Assembly (NCBI GenBank): GCA_910586605.1
Contig: CAJUJR010000052.1
Span: forward strand, 1 to 19,750
Origin: an uncultured Lachnospiraceae bacterium
GTDB lineage: Bacteria; Bacillota; Clostridia; Lachnospirales; Lachnospiraceae
DNA length: 19,750 nt
Reading direction: 5' to 3'
Every line of letters begins with the position of its first letter. Positions within the stretch are counted from its first letter, which is position 1. The notes under the pieces were generated by a model. The model was given only the letters and a program-made list of their open reading frames with translations. It had not been told where the DNA came from and did not search any database. Positions 1-7,445 of the stretch are shown one piece after another. The translations under genes and the position numbers were made by a program.

Positions 1-85
1 TCCTTCAAGATATAATCGGGCATATTCAAGCGGTTCGTCTATCGCCAAAGCATTTCAATCAGTTTACCAATTCCCATATATTTTG

Positions 86-94
86 TGTTATAAT
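86..94 (+). promoter_or_regulatory. possible extended -10 promoter upstream of the DUF4253 gene
   Basis: The sequence TGTTATAAT is an exact TATAAT preceded by the TGn of an extended -10 element. No convincing TTGACA-like -35 lies 16-18 bases upstream. A TSS just downstream would leave a 5' leader of about 200 bases that contains the GGGAAA inverted repeats. This is a motif match only. Confidence 0.3.
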
Positions 95-109
95 GTTTTC
101 TGTGATTTT

Positions 110-266
110 GTTTCCCTCATTTTTTCCCTTATCAGAACTCGTAACGCCCTATGGGAAGATATAACACAAGGGAAACATTAAGGGAAAGTTCACCTGCGAT
201 AAACCTAGTGTTTTCAAGGGTTAGCATAAAATTTATTAATAAAATATAACAGCTAATGTTTCCCTT
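110..266. repeat. cluster of GGGAAAC/GTTTCCC motifs including a perfect 13-bp inverted repeat
   Basis: AAGGGAAACATTA at 168-180 is the exact reverse complement of TAATGTTTCCCTT at 254-266. Further copies of the core lie at 110-117 (GTTTCCCT), 123-130 (TTTCCCTT) and 180-188 (AAGGGAAAG), giving five copies in about 155 bases in both orientations. No ORF of note lies in the first 300 bases on either strand. The arrangement could be protein-binding sites (integrase arm sites, transposon end, or operator) or a long-range RNA stem; the sequence alone does not decide. Confidence 0.5.
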
Positions 267-303
267 AAAAACTATCAAATCACAATCGGGAAAGGTGGTA
301 AAA

Positions 304-1026
304 ATGAAGGAAGAGACAAAAAGAGTAGCAGAGTATTTTCAATGTGAGTTTGAGGTATTTGAAAAAGGAGAGAGTCCGGAGGCTCTGGAGGAGGCATATT
401 TTAAAGCGTTAGAGGAAGGCAGGGAAAATGGTTTTTATCCGGTGATGTTATTAGCGGATGAAAGGATTGCGGAATGGCTGGAAGTAATGTTAAAAGATGG
501 ATATGATAAGGAGTCCCTGATATCTGAATGCAGTAATAATGGAAAAGAATTGCTTGAAGAATATTTAGAGGAAGATATGGAAGAGCAGACAGAGGAGGAA
601 AGGGCAGAATTTATAGGCAATGAAACAGAGGGTGATGTGATTTTACATTTTTGTGGTTATATTTCTTTTCGGGCGCATGAACTTGAAGAGGATACTTTGT
701 TGCTGAAACTTCCAGTAAAGCATCCTTGGGAAGTTATTGGCTGGATTCCGTTTGGCGGCTGGAATGAATGCCCGTCTCCAGAAGACATGATTGCTGTCTG
801 CAAATATTGGTATGAGGAATACGGTGCAATGCCAGCAGTGATTGCCGATGATGTAATGGAATTTTATGCACCAAAAAGATTAAATGGGGCAGACAGCTTG
901 AAAGTTGCCAAAGAACATTTTGCATTTTGTTCGGACAGGATTTACCAGGGGACAAGGACAAATACGTTGTCTGAACTTGCCGCAGGGCTTGAAGATTCGG
1001 AGGTGTGGTATTTTTGGTGGGATTAG
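304..1026 (+). CDS. DUF4253 domain-containing protein
   Basis: A 240-residue soluble protein of unknown biochemical function. The C-terminal half matches the DUF4253 family: a PWEVIGWIPFGGWNECP segment, then KYWYEEYGA, a conserved DRIYQGT-like stretch and the terminal WYFWWD that typifies the family. The N-terminal half is very acidic (roughly residues 70-110 are rich in Glu), with no signal peptide or membrane segment. The ATG at 304 is preferred because GGTGG sits 5 bases before it; an in-frame ATG at 256 has no ribosome binding site and lies inside an inverted repeat. Its 3' end overlaps the start of the fructosamine kinase gene, so the two are probably co-translated. The family is sometimes seen in immunity-type neighbourhoods, but nothing here supports that role. 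Confidence 0.85.
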   Translation: MKEETKRVAEYFQCEFEVFEKGESPEALEEAYFKALEEGRENGFYPVMLLADERIAEWLEVMLKDGYDKESLISECSNNGKELLEEYLEEDMEEQTEEERAEFIGNETEGDVILHFCGYISFRAHELEEDTLLLKLPVKHPWEVIGWIPFGGWNECPSPEDMIAVCKYWYEEYGAMPAVIADDVMEFYAPKRLNGADSLKVAKEHFAFCSDRIYQGTRTNTLSELAAGLEDSEVWYFWWD

Positions 1027-1919
1027 TACGGCAGTTTGATTCCCTGGAGGACGCCATTGCTTCCATTTTTGGGAGCAGCGTTAAAATTGCGCGGATGGAG
1101 CGGATGGCGGGAGGCGATATTAATGAGTCGTATGGATTGACGCTTACGGATGGCACATATGTTTTTATGAAGCAAAATCCTGGGAAGCAGGAATCATTTT
1201 TTGCTGCGGAAGCAGAGGGGTTGGCGGCAATTGCATCTTCTGGTACAATCGGCACGCCGCGGGTGCTTTGCTATGGGGTTGATAAAAAGAAAACGGGATG
1301 CCCTTTTTTGCTTCTGGAATTTATCAGGGAGGGGGAACGTATTTCTAATTATTGGGAATGTTTTGCGCAGCAGCTTGCTGCAATGCATCAGGCAGATATG
1401 GCGGCGTTTACAGGACAGGGGACGTATGGTTTTTTGCATGATAACTATATTGGCGACAGGGAGCAGAGCAATACGCCATATAAAAGCTGGGTTGGATTTT
1501 TCCGTGATTGCCGTCTTGCGCCGCAGTTTAAAGCGGCTTCTGGTTATTTTGGCTCTTCAGAGAGAAAAGAGGCAGACAGGCTCCTGGAACGTTTGGATGA
1601 ACTTCTTGTTGAGCCGGAGCAGCCGTCGCTGTTACATGGGGATTTATGGTCGGGAAATGTTATAACAGGTAATGATGGGAAGGCTTGGCTAATTGACCCA
1701 GCAGTTTATGTAGGGCATGCAGAGGCGGATTTAGCGATGACGGAGCTTTTTGGCGGTTTTCCGCCTGCCTTTTATGATGCGTATAGGGAAGCGGCAAAGT
1801 TACAGCCAGGGTATGCAAAACGGCGTGATTTATATAATCTTTATCATCTCCTCAATCATTTAAATATGTTTGGGCGTTCTTACTATCCGTCTGTGATGCG
1901 GATTGTTAATTCTTACTGA
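1005..1919 (+). CDS. fructosamine kinase family protein (ketosamine-3-kinase-like)
   Basis: About 300 residues, the usual size for the fructosamine/ketosamine-3-kinase family, which phosphorylates glycated amines so that the adduct destabilises (protein or amino-acid deglycation in the cytosol). An aminoglycoside-phosphotransferase-like fold is indicated by GGDINESY near residue 37, the catalytic loop HGDLWSGN at 211-218 (counted from 1005) and the metal-binding IDPAVYVGHAEADLAM at 230-245, all characteristic of this family. The start is uncertain. There is no ATG near the expected N-terminus, and candidates are GTG 1005, TTG 1014 or GTG 1017, with GGAGG at 999-1003 fitting TTG 1014 best. The gene overlaps the end of the DUF4253 gene, implying translational coupling. 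The substrate is not deducible. Confidence 0.88.
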   Translation: MVFLVGLVRQFDSLEDAIASIFGSSVKIARMERMAGGDINESYGLTLTDGTYVFMKQNPGKQESFFAAEAEGLAAIASSGTIGTPRVLCYGVDKKKTGCPFLLLEFIREGERISNYWECFAQQLAAMHQADMAAFTGQGTYGFLHDNYIGDREQSNTPYKSWVGFFRDCRLAPQFKAASGYFGSSERKEADRLLERLDELLVEPEQPSLLHGDLWSGNVITGNDGKAWLIDPAVYVGHAEADLAMTELFGGFPPAFYDAYREAAKLQPGYAKRRDLYNLYHLLNHLNMFGRSYYPSVMRIVNSY

Positions 1920-2222
1920 TTGCTGTTAGGCGCTTTCCATTTTGGGAAGTCTGTGATTTTTGGAAGAGAGTATCTGGAGGAGCGGGAAAAGGAGGTTGAG
2001 AATATTATGTTGGCAATGCCTTCTATAATTTTTGTCAGTTATAGGTTAAATAAAACTTTTGCTATATTGCAGAAAATGCCAGAAAAGTCTTTTTCTCATA
2101 CTGCATAATACGGAAAAGATACAAGAAAATTAATATTTATTTGTTTCTTCAATTTATGATACGATTGTCCATGAATCATCAAAAAGTAAATGCTGCTGCC
2201 CTGAGGGAGGGAACGGCAGGGC

Positions 2223-2251
2223 TTGACACAAATAGAAAAAAAGATTATACT
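2223..2251 (+). promoter_or_regulatory. consensus sigma-A promoter of the ABC-F leader
   Basis: TTGACA at 2223-2228, a 17-base spacer, then TATACT at 2246-2251. This is a near-perfect sigma-70/A promoter, with transcription expected from about 2257-2260. It follows a weak GCCCTG/CAGGGC inverted repeat (2198-2203 with 2217-2222). It sits directly before the structured leader and the ABC-F gene and is the strongest promoter match seen in the window. Confidence 0.75.
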
Positions 2252-2266
2252 GATACAAATTTTAGG

Positions 2267-2396
2267 AAAAGAGGGATGGAATTATGTGGAGATAATCTTC
2301 TTTTGAAACATGGGATGTAATAATACAGCTATAAATATAAGATAGCTGTTTTCATGTTGCCAAAAGTGGATTATGTCTGCATAACCCCTCTTTTTT
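2267..2396 (+). promoter_or_regulatory. ribosome-mediated attenuator leader of the ABC-F gene
   Basis: A long-range stem is visible. AAAAGAGGG (2267-2275) pairs with CCCTCTTTT (2386-2394), TTATG (2282-2286) with CATAA (2380-2384), and TGGAGATAATC (2287-2297) with GATTATGTCTG (2369-2379), allowing two G-U pairs and one mismatch. The 3' arm runs into a T6 tract (2391-2396), so the closed form would be an intrinsic terminator. The 5' arm contains the ribosome binding site and start codons of a tiny ORF, and the apical region holds a separate perfect 8-bp hairpin (2325-2332 with 2342-2349). A ribosome loading or stalling on the upstream ORF would occupy the 5' arm and prevent the terminator. Such drug-induced attenuation is established for several ABC-F resistance genes in Firmicutes; here it is inferred from pairing. 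Confidence 0.7.
2276..2320 (+). CDS. upstream leader ORF of the ABC-F gene (14 codons; alternative 3-codon ORF)
   Basis: ATG at 2276 encodes MELCGDNLLLKHGM and stops at TAA 2318-2320. A Shine-Dalgarno-like AGGA lies 8 bases upstream. An overlapping alternative is ATG TGG AGA TAA at 2284-2295 (MWR), which has the better spaced and stronger GAGGG (2271-2275, 8 bases). Either would sit within the 5' arm of the attenuator stem, so the ORF's role would be ribosome loading or stalling rather than making a useful peptide. Only one may be used, and the sequence favours neither decisively. Confidence 0.45.
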   Translation: MELCGDNLLLKHGM

Positions 2397-2424
2397 GTAT
2401 TTTATTTGAAAAAATTGAGTGGTT

Positions 2425-2458
2425 AAAACTGTGCAGATATATTTTTGCACAGTTTTTT
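2425..2458 (+). terminator. second terminator-like hairpin in the ABC-F leader
   Basis: AAAACTGTGCA (2425-2435) and TGCACAGTTTT (2446-2456) form a perfect 11-bp stem with a 10-base loop, and the 3' arm ends in a run of six T (2453-2458). It has the form of an intrinsic terminator and lies after the first attenuator but more than 200 bases before the ABC-F start. Read-through here would therefore also be required for expression. Confidence 0.6.
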
Positions 2459-2592
2459 CGTTGGGATAGAAAAAAGCAATTTTCAAACATGCTTAGGCAT
2501 ATCGGTTAGATTTGTTATGCTTTTGGGACGTAAATTTTTGGCAGCAGATATTTTTTGGATGGGAGATGTAGTGTGGAAATTACATTTTTCAC

Positions 2593-2667
2593 AACTCTTG
2601 CGTAGCAAGAGTTTGGCAATTTGTGTCTGCGCACACTGGTCACAAATTTGTTATGAACGTGTGCAGA
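2593..2667. repeat. hairpin-rich element just upstream of the ABC-F start
   Basis: AACTCTTGC (2593-2601) and GCAAGAGTT (2605-2613) form a perfect 9-bp stem with a 3-base loop. AATTTGTG (2618-2625) pairs with CACAAATT (2641-2648). GCACAC (2631-2636), within the second loop, can alternatively pair with GTGTGC (2659-2664), 6 bases before the GAGG of the ABC-F gene. The block could be a small palindromic intergenic repeat or a third regulatory structure. The 1920-2680 interval contains no other convincing gene. Confidence 0.45.
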
Positions 2668-2680
2668 AATGAGGATGATT

Positions 2681-4255
2681 ATGTCGAAAATTAATGTTTC
2701 GGATGTGACGTTTTGTTATGATGGAAGTTACCATAATATATTTGAAAATGTTTCTTTCTCAGTGGATTCTGACTGGAAGCTTGGCCTGATTGGGAGAAAT
2801 GGTAAAGGGAAAACTACTTTTTTAAATTTACTTTTAGGAAAATATGAGTACCAAGGGGCGATTACTTCTTCGGTTATCTTTGGATACTTCCCATACCAGG
2901 TTACAGATAGGCAGAAAGGGCAGTGCAGCGCTGATTTCCTGGAAATATGGAAGCCGGGCTGTGAACTTTGGCGCGTTATTTGTGAATTAGAAAAGCTTGG
3001 CCTTGCGGCAGATGTATTATACCGCCCCTTTGGTACGTTAAGCAATGGGGAGCAGACGAAAGTGATGCTGGCAGTTTTATTTTCTGGTGAAAATGATTTT
3101 TTGCTGATTGATGAGCCTACGAACCATTTGGATCAGGAATCAAGGATAGTTGTAAAGGAATATCTATGCCAGAAGAAAAGTTTTATTCTGGTGTCCCATG
3201 ACAGAGACCTTTTGGATGCATGTGTTGACCATGTGCTTGTTTTAAACCGCCATACAATCGAAATACAGAGCGGAAATTTTTCGTCCTGGTGGATGAATAA
3301 AGAGAGGGTGGATGCATTTCACCAGAGTGAAAATGAAAAGCACAGCAGGGAAATTAAAAAGCTGAAAAAAGCGGCTGATAGGGCGGCTAATTGGGCAGAT
3401 AAAAATGAAAAGACAAAAATCGGTTATGACCCAATAAAGGAACATGACAGGGGGATGGGTACCCGGGCTTATATTGGCGCAAAAACGAAAAAAATGCAGA
3501 GCCGTGTAAAACAGATGGAAGAAAGGCTTCAACATGAAATTGAGCAAAAAGAAGGGTTGCTTTGTGATATTGAAAACCCTGTTGATTTAAAAGTTATGCC
3601 ATTAAAGCACCATAAGGAGCGGCTGGTCCTTGTAAAAGAGTATAGCTTATCCTATCCGGCATTAGGAGGACAGGAAAAAGCGGACGCTTTGCCTGGAATT
3701 ATCCTGGAAGGAGTTAATTTTCAGCTAAATCAAGGAGAACGGGTATTTTTGCAGGGGGAAAATGGATGTGGTAAGTCAAGCTTGATTAAGGCAATTTTAT
3801 CACATATGAAACAAAAAGATTTGATAGGCTTGCCAGGCTTGGGGGAAACTGCGATGGAGTCTGGAGACATAGAAACAGCAAGCGGCCTGGTGATTTCATA
3901 TATTAATCAGGACACTTCGTTTTTAAAAGGGAACCTTACGGAATTTTGCAGGGAAAGGGAACTAGACGAAAGCCTTTTTAAAGCAATTCTCAGGCAGTTG
4001 GATTTGGAACGTGTCCAGTTTGGAAAGGATATGGAAACATACTCAGAGGGGCAGAAAAAGAAAGTTTTGATTGCAGCAAGCCTTTTAAAGCAGGCGCATT
4101 TGTATATCTGGGATGAACCATTAAACTATATTGATATTTTTTCAAGGATGCAGATTGAAAACTTGATTTTAAGATATCAGCCGACAATGCTTGTAGTGGA
4201 ACATGACCAATATTTTCAGGAAAAAATAGCAACAAGAGTGTTTTCTTTTTCATAA
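2681..4255 (+). CDS. ABC-F ribosome-protection protein, Lsa/Vga-like
   Basis: A 524-residue cytosolic protein with two ATP-binding cassettes and no membrane segments. Cassette 1 has Walker A GRNGKGKTT (38-46), signature LSNGEQTK (120-127) and Walker B LLIDEPTNHLD (141-151). A charged, Lys/Glu-rich inter-domain linker follows at about 190-300. Cassette 2 has GENGCGKSS, YSEGQKKKV and WDEPLNYID. The DEPLNYID form and ending shortly after the second H-loop (VVEHDQYF) are typical of the Lsa/Vga antibiotic-resistance branch, which binds the ribosomal E site and dislodges lincosamides, pleuromutilins and streptogramin A. ATG 2681 is chosen because GAGG lies 6 bases before it; ATGs at 2669 and 2675 are worse placed. 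The attenuator upstream fits drug-inducible expression. Actual drug spectrum cannot be read from sequence. Confidence 0.9.
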   Translation: MSKINVSDVTFCYDGSYHNIFENVSFSVDSDWKLGLIGRNGKGKTTFLNLLLGKYEYQGAITSSVIFGYFPYQVTDRQKGQCSADFLEIWKPGCELWRVICELEKLGLAADVLYRPFGTLSNGEQTKVMLAVLFSGENDFLLIDEPTNHLDQESRIVVKEYLCQKKSFILVSHDRDLLDACVDHVLVLNRHTIEIQSGNFSSWWMNKERVDAFHQSENEKHSREIKKLKKAADRAANWADKNEKTKIGYDPIKEHDRGMGTRAYIGAKTKKMQSRVKQMEERLQHEIEQKEGLLCDIENPVDLKVMPLKHHKERLVLVKEYSLSYPALGGQEKADALPGIILEGVNFQLNQGERVFLQGENGCGKSSLIKAILSHMKQKDLIGLPGLGETAMESGDIETASGLVISYINQDTSFLKGNLTEFCRERELDESLFKAILRQLDLERVQFGKDMETYSEGQKKKVLIAASLLKQAHLYIWDEPLNYIDIFSRMQIENLILRYQPTMLVVEHDQYFQEKIATRVFSFS

Positions 4256-4380
4256 AATTGGAAGCCTGGAGGCGGCATATTGCAAAAAAGAGAGAGCATA
4301 CTATTTGTGTACAATGTTGCAAGACAAATTGGTTTTTGTATGGTAACAGTACAGCATCATTATAGATGAGGGGGAATCTT

Positions 4381-4572
4381 ATGCTTACAGAGGGTATTCC
4401 GATTGGATTTGGGCTAGGGCTGGCAATGCATGAAAATGCTATGACGAATTATTCTGGCATGAGTGAAGAGGAACAGGAAAAAGTGCTGGAACAAGCAAGG
4501 CAGGCACAGTCAAAACGTGATATGGAGATTTTAATTAACCAGATTGGCAAAATGGACCAGCCTTTAGGTTAG
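4381..4572 (+). CDS. small conserved clostridial hypothetical protein
   Basis: A 63-residue protein. It has a hydrophobic, Gly-rich start (IPIGFGLGLAMHENAM) followed by a predicted helical, charged segment (MSEEEQEKVLEQARQAQSKRDMEILINQI). The same pattern, a PxGFGxALAxNxxAM motif then MSEEEK and an SKxEM segment, is familiar from small uncharacterised proteins in many Clostridia. No function is known to me. ATG 4381 is preferred over 4366 because GAGGGGG lies just before it. The gene stands alone between the ABC-F gene and a terminator. Confidence 0.7.
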   Translation: MLTEGIPIGFGLGLAMHENAMTNYSGMSEEEQEKVLEQARQAQSKRDMEILINQIGKMDQPLG

Positions 4573-4608
4573 TGCATTGGCCTGATAATAATTTTCAAAC
4601 ACGCTCTA

Positions 4609-4636
4609 GGGGAATGCGTTGGCATTCTCCTTTTTT
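4609..4636 (+). terminator. intrinsic terminator after the small clostridial gene
   Basis: GGGGAATGC (4609-4617) pairs with GCATTCTCC (4622-4630) around a 4-base loop, with one G-U pair, and is followed by T6 (4631-4636). This separates the upstream genes from the FliB-like gene. Confidence 0.85.
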
Positions 4637-4739
4637 GGGGATTTTTGTTGAAAAGTGAGATAACATATGATACTCTGAACTAAGAGTGGTGTGGATGGAA
4701 CTCTAGGAATTAAGAATGGTATGCGGAGGGAATGGATAG

Positions 4740-5909
4740 ATGAAACTACGTTATCCTGATTATTATAAGGATTTTTCCTGCATTGCGGGCAAGTGTGAAG
4801 ATACTTGCTGCGCAGGATGGGAAATAGATATAGATGATAAGAGCTATGGATATTATATGGAAGTGCCGGGGACTTTTGGGGAAAGAATCCGTAATTCGAT
4901 AAAGGAATACCAGATGGACGAGGAGGATGCTTATGAATGCCACGGTTTTTTGCTGGCAGAAGGGAAACGCTGCCCTTTTTTAAATGAAGATAATTTATGT
5001 GATATAATATTGGAGTTAGGCGAGGAGGCGCTTTGTGATGTATGCACCTATACGCCGCGCAATTTTCTGGAATATGGAAATGCCAGGGAAATTTCAATTA
5101 GCCCAAGCTGTGCAGAGGCGGGAAGGTTAATCTTTGGCCGCCGGGAAAAGGTGACGTTTACAGAGCAGGAGATACCGGAAGAACTTGACTTTGCAGAGGG
5201 GGAAGAAGAGTTAAAAATTGCAGCGGCGGTAAAAGAGGCAAGGGATAGGGCGGTTGCTATCTTACAGGACAGGGAAGTTGATATTTATCAGCGTATTTAC
5301 AATTTTCTGTTTTATGCACAGGAAGTACAGTCCTGTTTAAATAGAAATGAAGCTGGACAGATACCAGTCATCTATAGGGAAGGGGCGTCAGTAGAGCAGG
5401 CGTTATTTTCCTGTAAAAAGGCTTCAAGGCGTTTTACATATTTCCAAAAGAGGATGAAATCTTTTCAGGAGTTAGATTGTATCAATGATGAGTGGGGATA
5501 TTTCTTGGAACGGATGGAACTTTTATTTTTGGAGGAAAATAGCGGGCAGAAACGGTATGACGCTACACTTAAACGGTTTATTGCATATATGAAGGAAAAA
5601 GATTTAGAGTATTTATGGGAACAATTTATGGTATATTATGCATTTTTGTTTCTTGCGCGTTGCGTTGATGGGCTGAATTTCTGGGGGAAAGCACAATTTT
5701 GCGTGTGCAGCTTCCTTATGGTACAGGATATGTCTTTGGAACGTTTTTATCAAAATGGGGAATCCTTTACGGTAGAGGATTGTGTGGATATTGCCAGGAT
5801 TTATGCAAAAGAGGTAGAGCATTCCCAGGAAAACCTAGAGTTTCTGGAAGAAGAATTTTTATTTGAAGAAATATATCAGTTTAAGGCATTATGCGCACAG
5901 GTTATTTGA
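4740..5909 (+). CDS. FliB family lysine-N-methylase (flagellin lysine-N-methylase-like)
   Basis: 389 residues, close to the family norm of about 380-400. The N-terminus carries the defining cysteine cluster SCIAGKCEDTCCAGWEI (Cys14, 19, 23, 24), followed by Cys67, Cys78, Cys87, Cys99, Cys102 and Cys124 in contexts typical of the family (GKRCPFLNEDNLCDI, EALCDVCTYTPRNF). These probably bind a metal or Fe-S cluster. FliB in Salmonella methylates surface lysines of flagellin; many clostridial relatives carry the name without flagellar neighbours, as here, so the substrate is open. ATG 4740 is preceded by GGAGGG at 4725-4730. Upstream lies a degenerate tandem repeat (GAACTAAGAGTGG then GAATTAAGAATGG). 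Confidence 0.85.
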   Translation: MKLRYPDYYKDFSCIAGKCEDTCCAGWEIDIDDKSYGYYMEVPGTFGERIRNSIKEYQMDEEDAYECHGFLLAEGKRCPFLNEDNLCDIILELGEEALCDVCTYTPRNFLEYGNAREISISPSCAEAGRLIFGRREKVTFTEQEIPEELDFAEGEEELKIAAAVKEARDRAVAILQDREVDIYQRIYNFLFYAQEVQSCLNRNEAGQIPVIYREGASVEQALFSCKKASRRFTYFQKRMKSFQELDCINDEWGYFLERMELLFLEENSGQKRYDATLKRFIAYMKEKDLEYLWEQFMVYYAFLFLARCVDGLNFWGKAQFCVCSFLMVQDMSLERFYQNGESFTVEDCVDIARIYAKEVEHSQENLEFLEEEFLFEEIYQFKALCAQVI

Positions 5910-5971
5910 AGAATAATAGATATTACTAAGGTGGTTTTAAACTGTAATATTGGGTATCAGGAGCAATTAAA

Positions 5972-6523
5972 ATGAGAAAATTATATTTTACAAGGCATGG
6001 GCAAACGATTTGGAATGTGGAAAATAAAATCTGTGGTTCTACAGATATTGCACTTACTGAACTTGGGCATGGGCAGGCGGTAAAATTAGGGCAACGGATA
6101 AAAGAAGAAGGGCTTCCGATTCAGGAGATACTGGCTTCCCCGCTTATCCGTGCGAAAAATACAGCAGAGCATATTGCGGAAATTACGGGCATTCCTATGC
6201 ATGTGGAAGAGCTTTTGCGTGAACAGAATTTTGGGGTTTTTGAGGCAGAGCCAAGAGATTCTATAGAGTTTTTAGAGGCGAAAAAGCAGTTTGCTAACCG
6301 GTTTGGCTCTGGGGAAAGTATGTTAATGGTGGCAAAACGGGTCTATACTTTGCTGGACAGGCTGGCAAAGGAAGACAAGGTGTATCTTTTGGTGGCGCAT
6401 AATGGGATTGCGCGGGTAGTGCATAGTTATTTTTATGATATGGAAAATGAAGAGTATGCAAAGCATTCTATAAAAAATTGCGCGTTAGAAGAATATTGTT
6501 GGCAAGAGACTGTTGGAAAATAA
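5972..6523 (+). CDS. histidine phosphatase family protein
   Basis: A 183-residue cytosolic enzyme of the phosphoglycerate-mutase-like histidine phosphatase superfamily. The catalytic RHG motif is at residues 8-10 (FTRHGQTIWN), and it has Arg60 in SPLIRAKNTA, Glu84 in LLREQNFG and the second catalytic His143 in LLVAHNGIAR. All four catalytic-pocket residues are present, so it should be active through a phospho-histidine intermediate. The short length and lack of an insert fit a broad-specificity or small-metabolite phosphatase rather than a true phosphoglycerate mutase; the substrate is unknown. AGGAG lies about 8 bases before ATG 5972. It follows the FliB-like gene by 62 bases. Confidence 0.88.
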   Translation: MRKLYFTRHGQTIWNVENKICGSTDIALTELGHGQAVKLGQRIKEEGLPIQEILASPLIRAKNTAEHIAEITGIPMHVEELLREQNFGVFEAEPRDSIEFLEAKKQFANRFGSGESMLMVAKRVYTLLDRLAKEDKVYLLVAHNGIARVVHSYFYDMENEEYAKHSIKNCALEEYCWQETVGK

Positions 6524-6534
6524 ATTGAGTAGGA

Positions 6535-6554
6535 TACTATTACTAGTAATAGTA
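6535..6554. promoter_or_regulatory. 20-bp perfect palindrome upstream of nfo (operator candidate)
   Basis: TACTATTACTAGTAATAGTA is a perfect 20-bp palindrome with no loop, lying between the phosphatase stop and the endonuclease IV start. A loop-free palindrome is more consistent with a dimeric DNA-binding protein than with an RNA hairpin. A weak TTGAGT at 6525-6530 overlaps the upstream side. Confidence 0.4.
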
Positions 6555-6597
6555 ATGGATTGTATGTTTTATTTGCAATGAAAGGCAGGAAATTAGC

Positions 6598-7431
6598 ATG
6601 TTTTATATTGGAAATCATTTATCGGCTTCAAAAGGGTATGAAGCAATGGGGAAACAGGCGGTAAAATTAGGGGGGAATGTTTTTGCGTTTTTTACGCGGA
6701 ACCCGCGTGGGGGACAGGCAAAGGAAATTAAGCAGGAGGACGTTGAAAAATACCTTGCTTATGCAAAGGGGCATAATTTTGGAAAACTTGTCGCACATGC
6801 GCCATATACCATGAATTTATGTGCGGCAAAAGAGGATATCCGTAATTTTTCTAGGGAAATGTTGGCAGATGATATGAAACGCATGGAATATACGCCTGGG
6901 AACTATTATAATTTTCATCCTGGCGCTCATGTAGGGCAGGGGGCAGAGGCTGGAATTGAATTGGTAGCCGACGCATTAAATTCTATTTTAGAAAAAGAAC
7001 AGTCAACTACAGTTCTTTTGGAAACAATGGCAGGGAAGGGGAGCGAGGTTGGAAGGAATTTTGAAGAGCTTCGGGAGATTATTGACCGCGTCGAATTAAA
7101 GGAAAAACTGGGCGTATGTTTTGATACCTGCCATGTATGGGATGGGGGATATGATATAGTAAATGACTTGGACGGCGTACTGACGGAGTTTGATAAAGTC
7201 ATTGGGCTTGACAGGCTATGTGCTGTGCACTTTAATGACAGTATGAATGATTTGGGTTCCCATAAAGACCGCCACCAAAAAATTGGTGAGGGGAAAATCG
7301 GGCTGGAAGCAATGAAGCGCGTTACCCTTCATCCAGTACTTGCAGGAAAGCCGTTTATTTTGGAAACACCAAATGATGACGAAGGCTATGCCAAGGAAAT
7401 TGCCATGATAAAAGAGTGGACACAAGAGTAA
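6598..7431 (+). CDS. nfo: deoxyribonuclease IV (endonuclease IV, AP endonuclease)
   Basis: A 277-residue TIM-barrel enzyme that cleaves DNA 5' to abasic sites in base-excision repair. All nine zinc ligands of the family are recognisable: His67 (AHAPYTMNL), His107 (NFHPGAHVG), Glu142 (LLETMAGKG), Asp176 and His179 (CFDTCHVWDGGYD), His211 (VHFNDS), Asp224 and His226 (SHKDRH) and Glu256 (FILETPN). The length matches bacterial Nfo. ATG 6598 has an AGGA about 7 bases upstream. It is followed closely by the YkgJ-like gene, suggesting one transcript. Confidence 0.95.
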   Translation: MFYIGNHLSASKGYEAMGKQAVKLGGNVFAFFTRNPRGGQAKEIKQEDVEKYLAYAKGHNFGKLVAHAPYTMNLCAAKEDIRNFSREMLADDMKRMEYTPGNYYNFHPGAHVGQGAEAGIELVADALNSILEKEQSTTVLLETMAGKGSEVGRNFEELREIIDRVELKEKLGVCFDTCHVWDGGYDIVNDLDGVLTEFDKVIGLDRLCAVHFNDSMNDLGSHKDRHQKIGEGKIGLEAMKRVTLHPVLAGKPFILETPNDDEGYAKEIAMIKEWTQE

Positions 7432-7445
7432 AGAAGGAAAGACAT

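Noticed and set aside
1920..2108. Small ORF after the fructosamine kinase, including a 33-codon version starting at ATG 2008 after AGGAGG
   Set aside because: A decent Shine-Dalgarno is present but spacing is long, the peptide shows no recognisable family features, and it is most likely chance.
4606..5097. Long minus-strand reading frame opposite the FliB-like gene
   Set aside because: It is antisense to a clearly conserved coding region and resembles no family.
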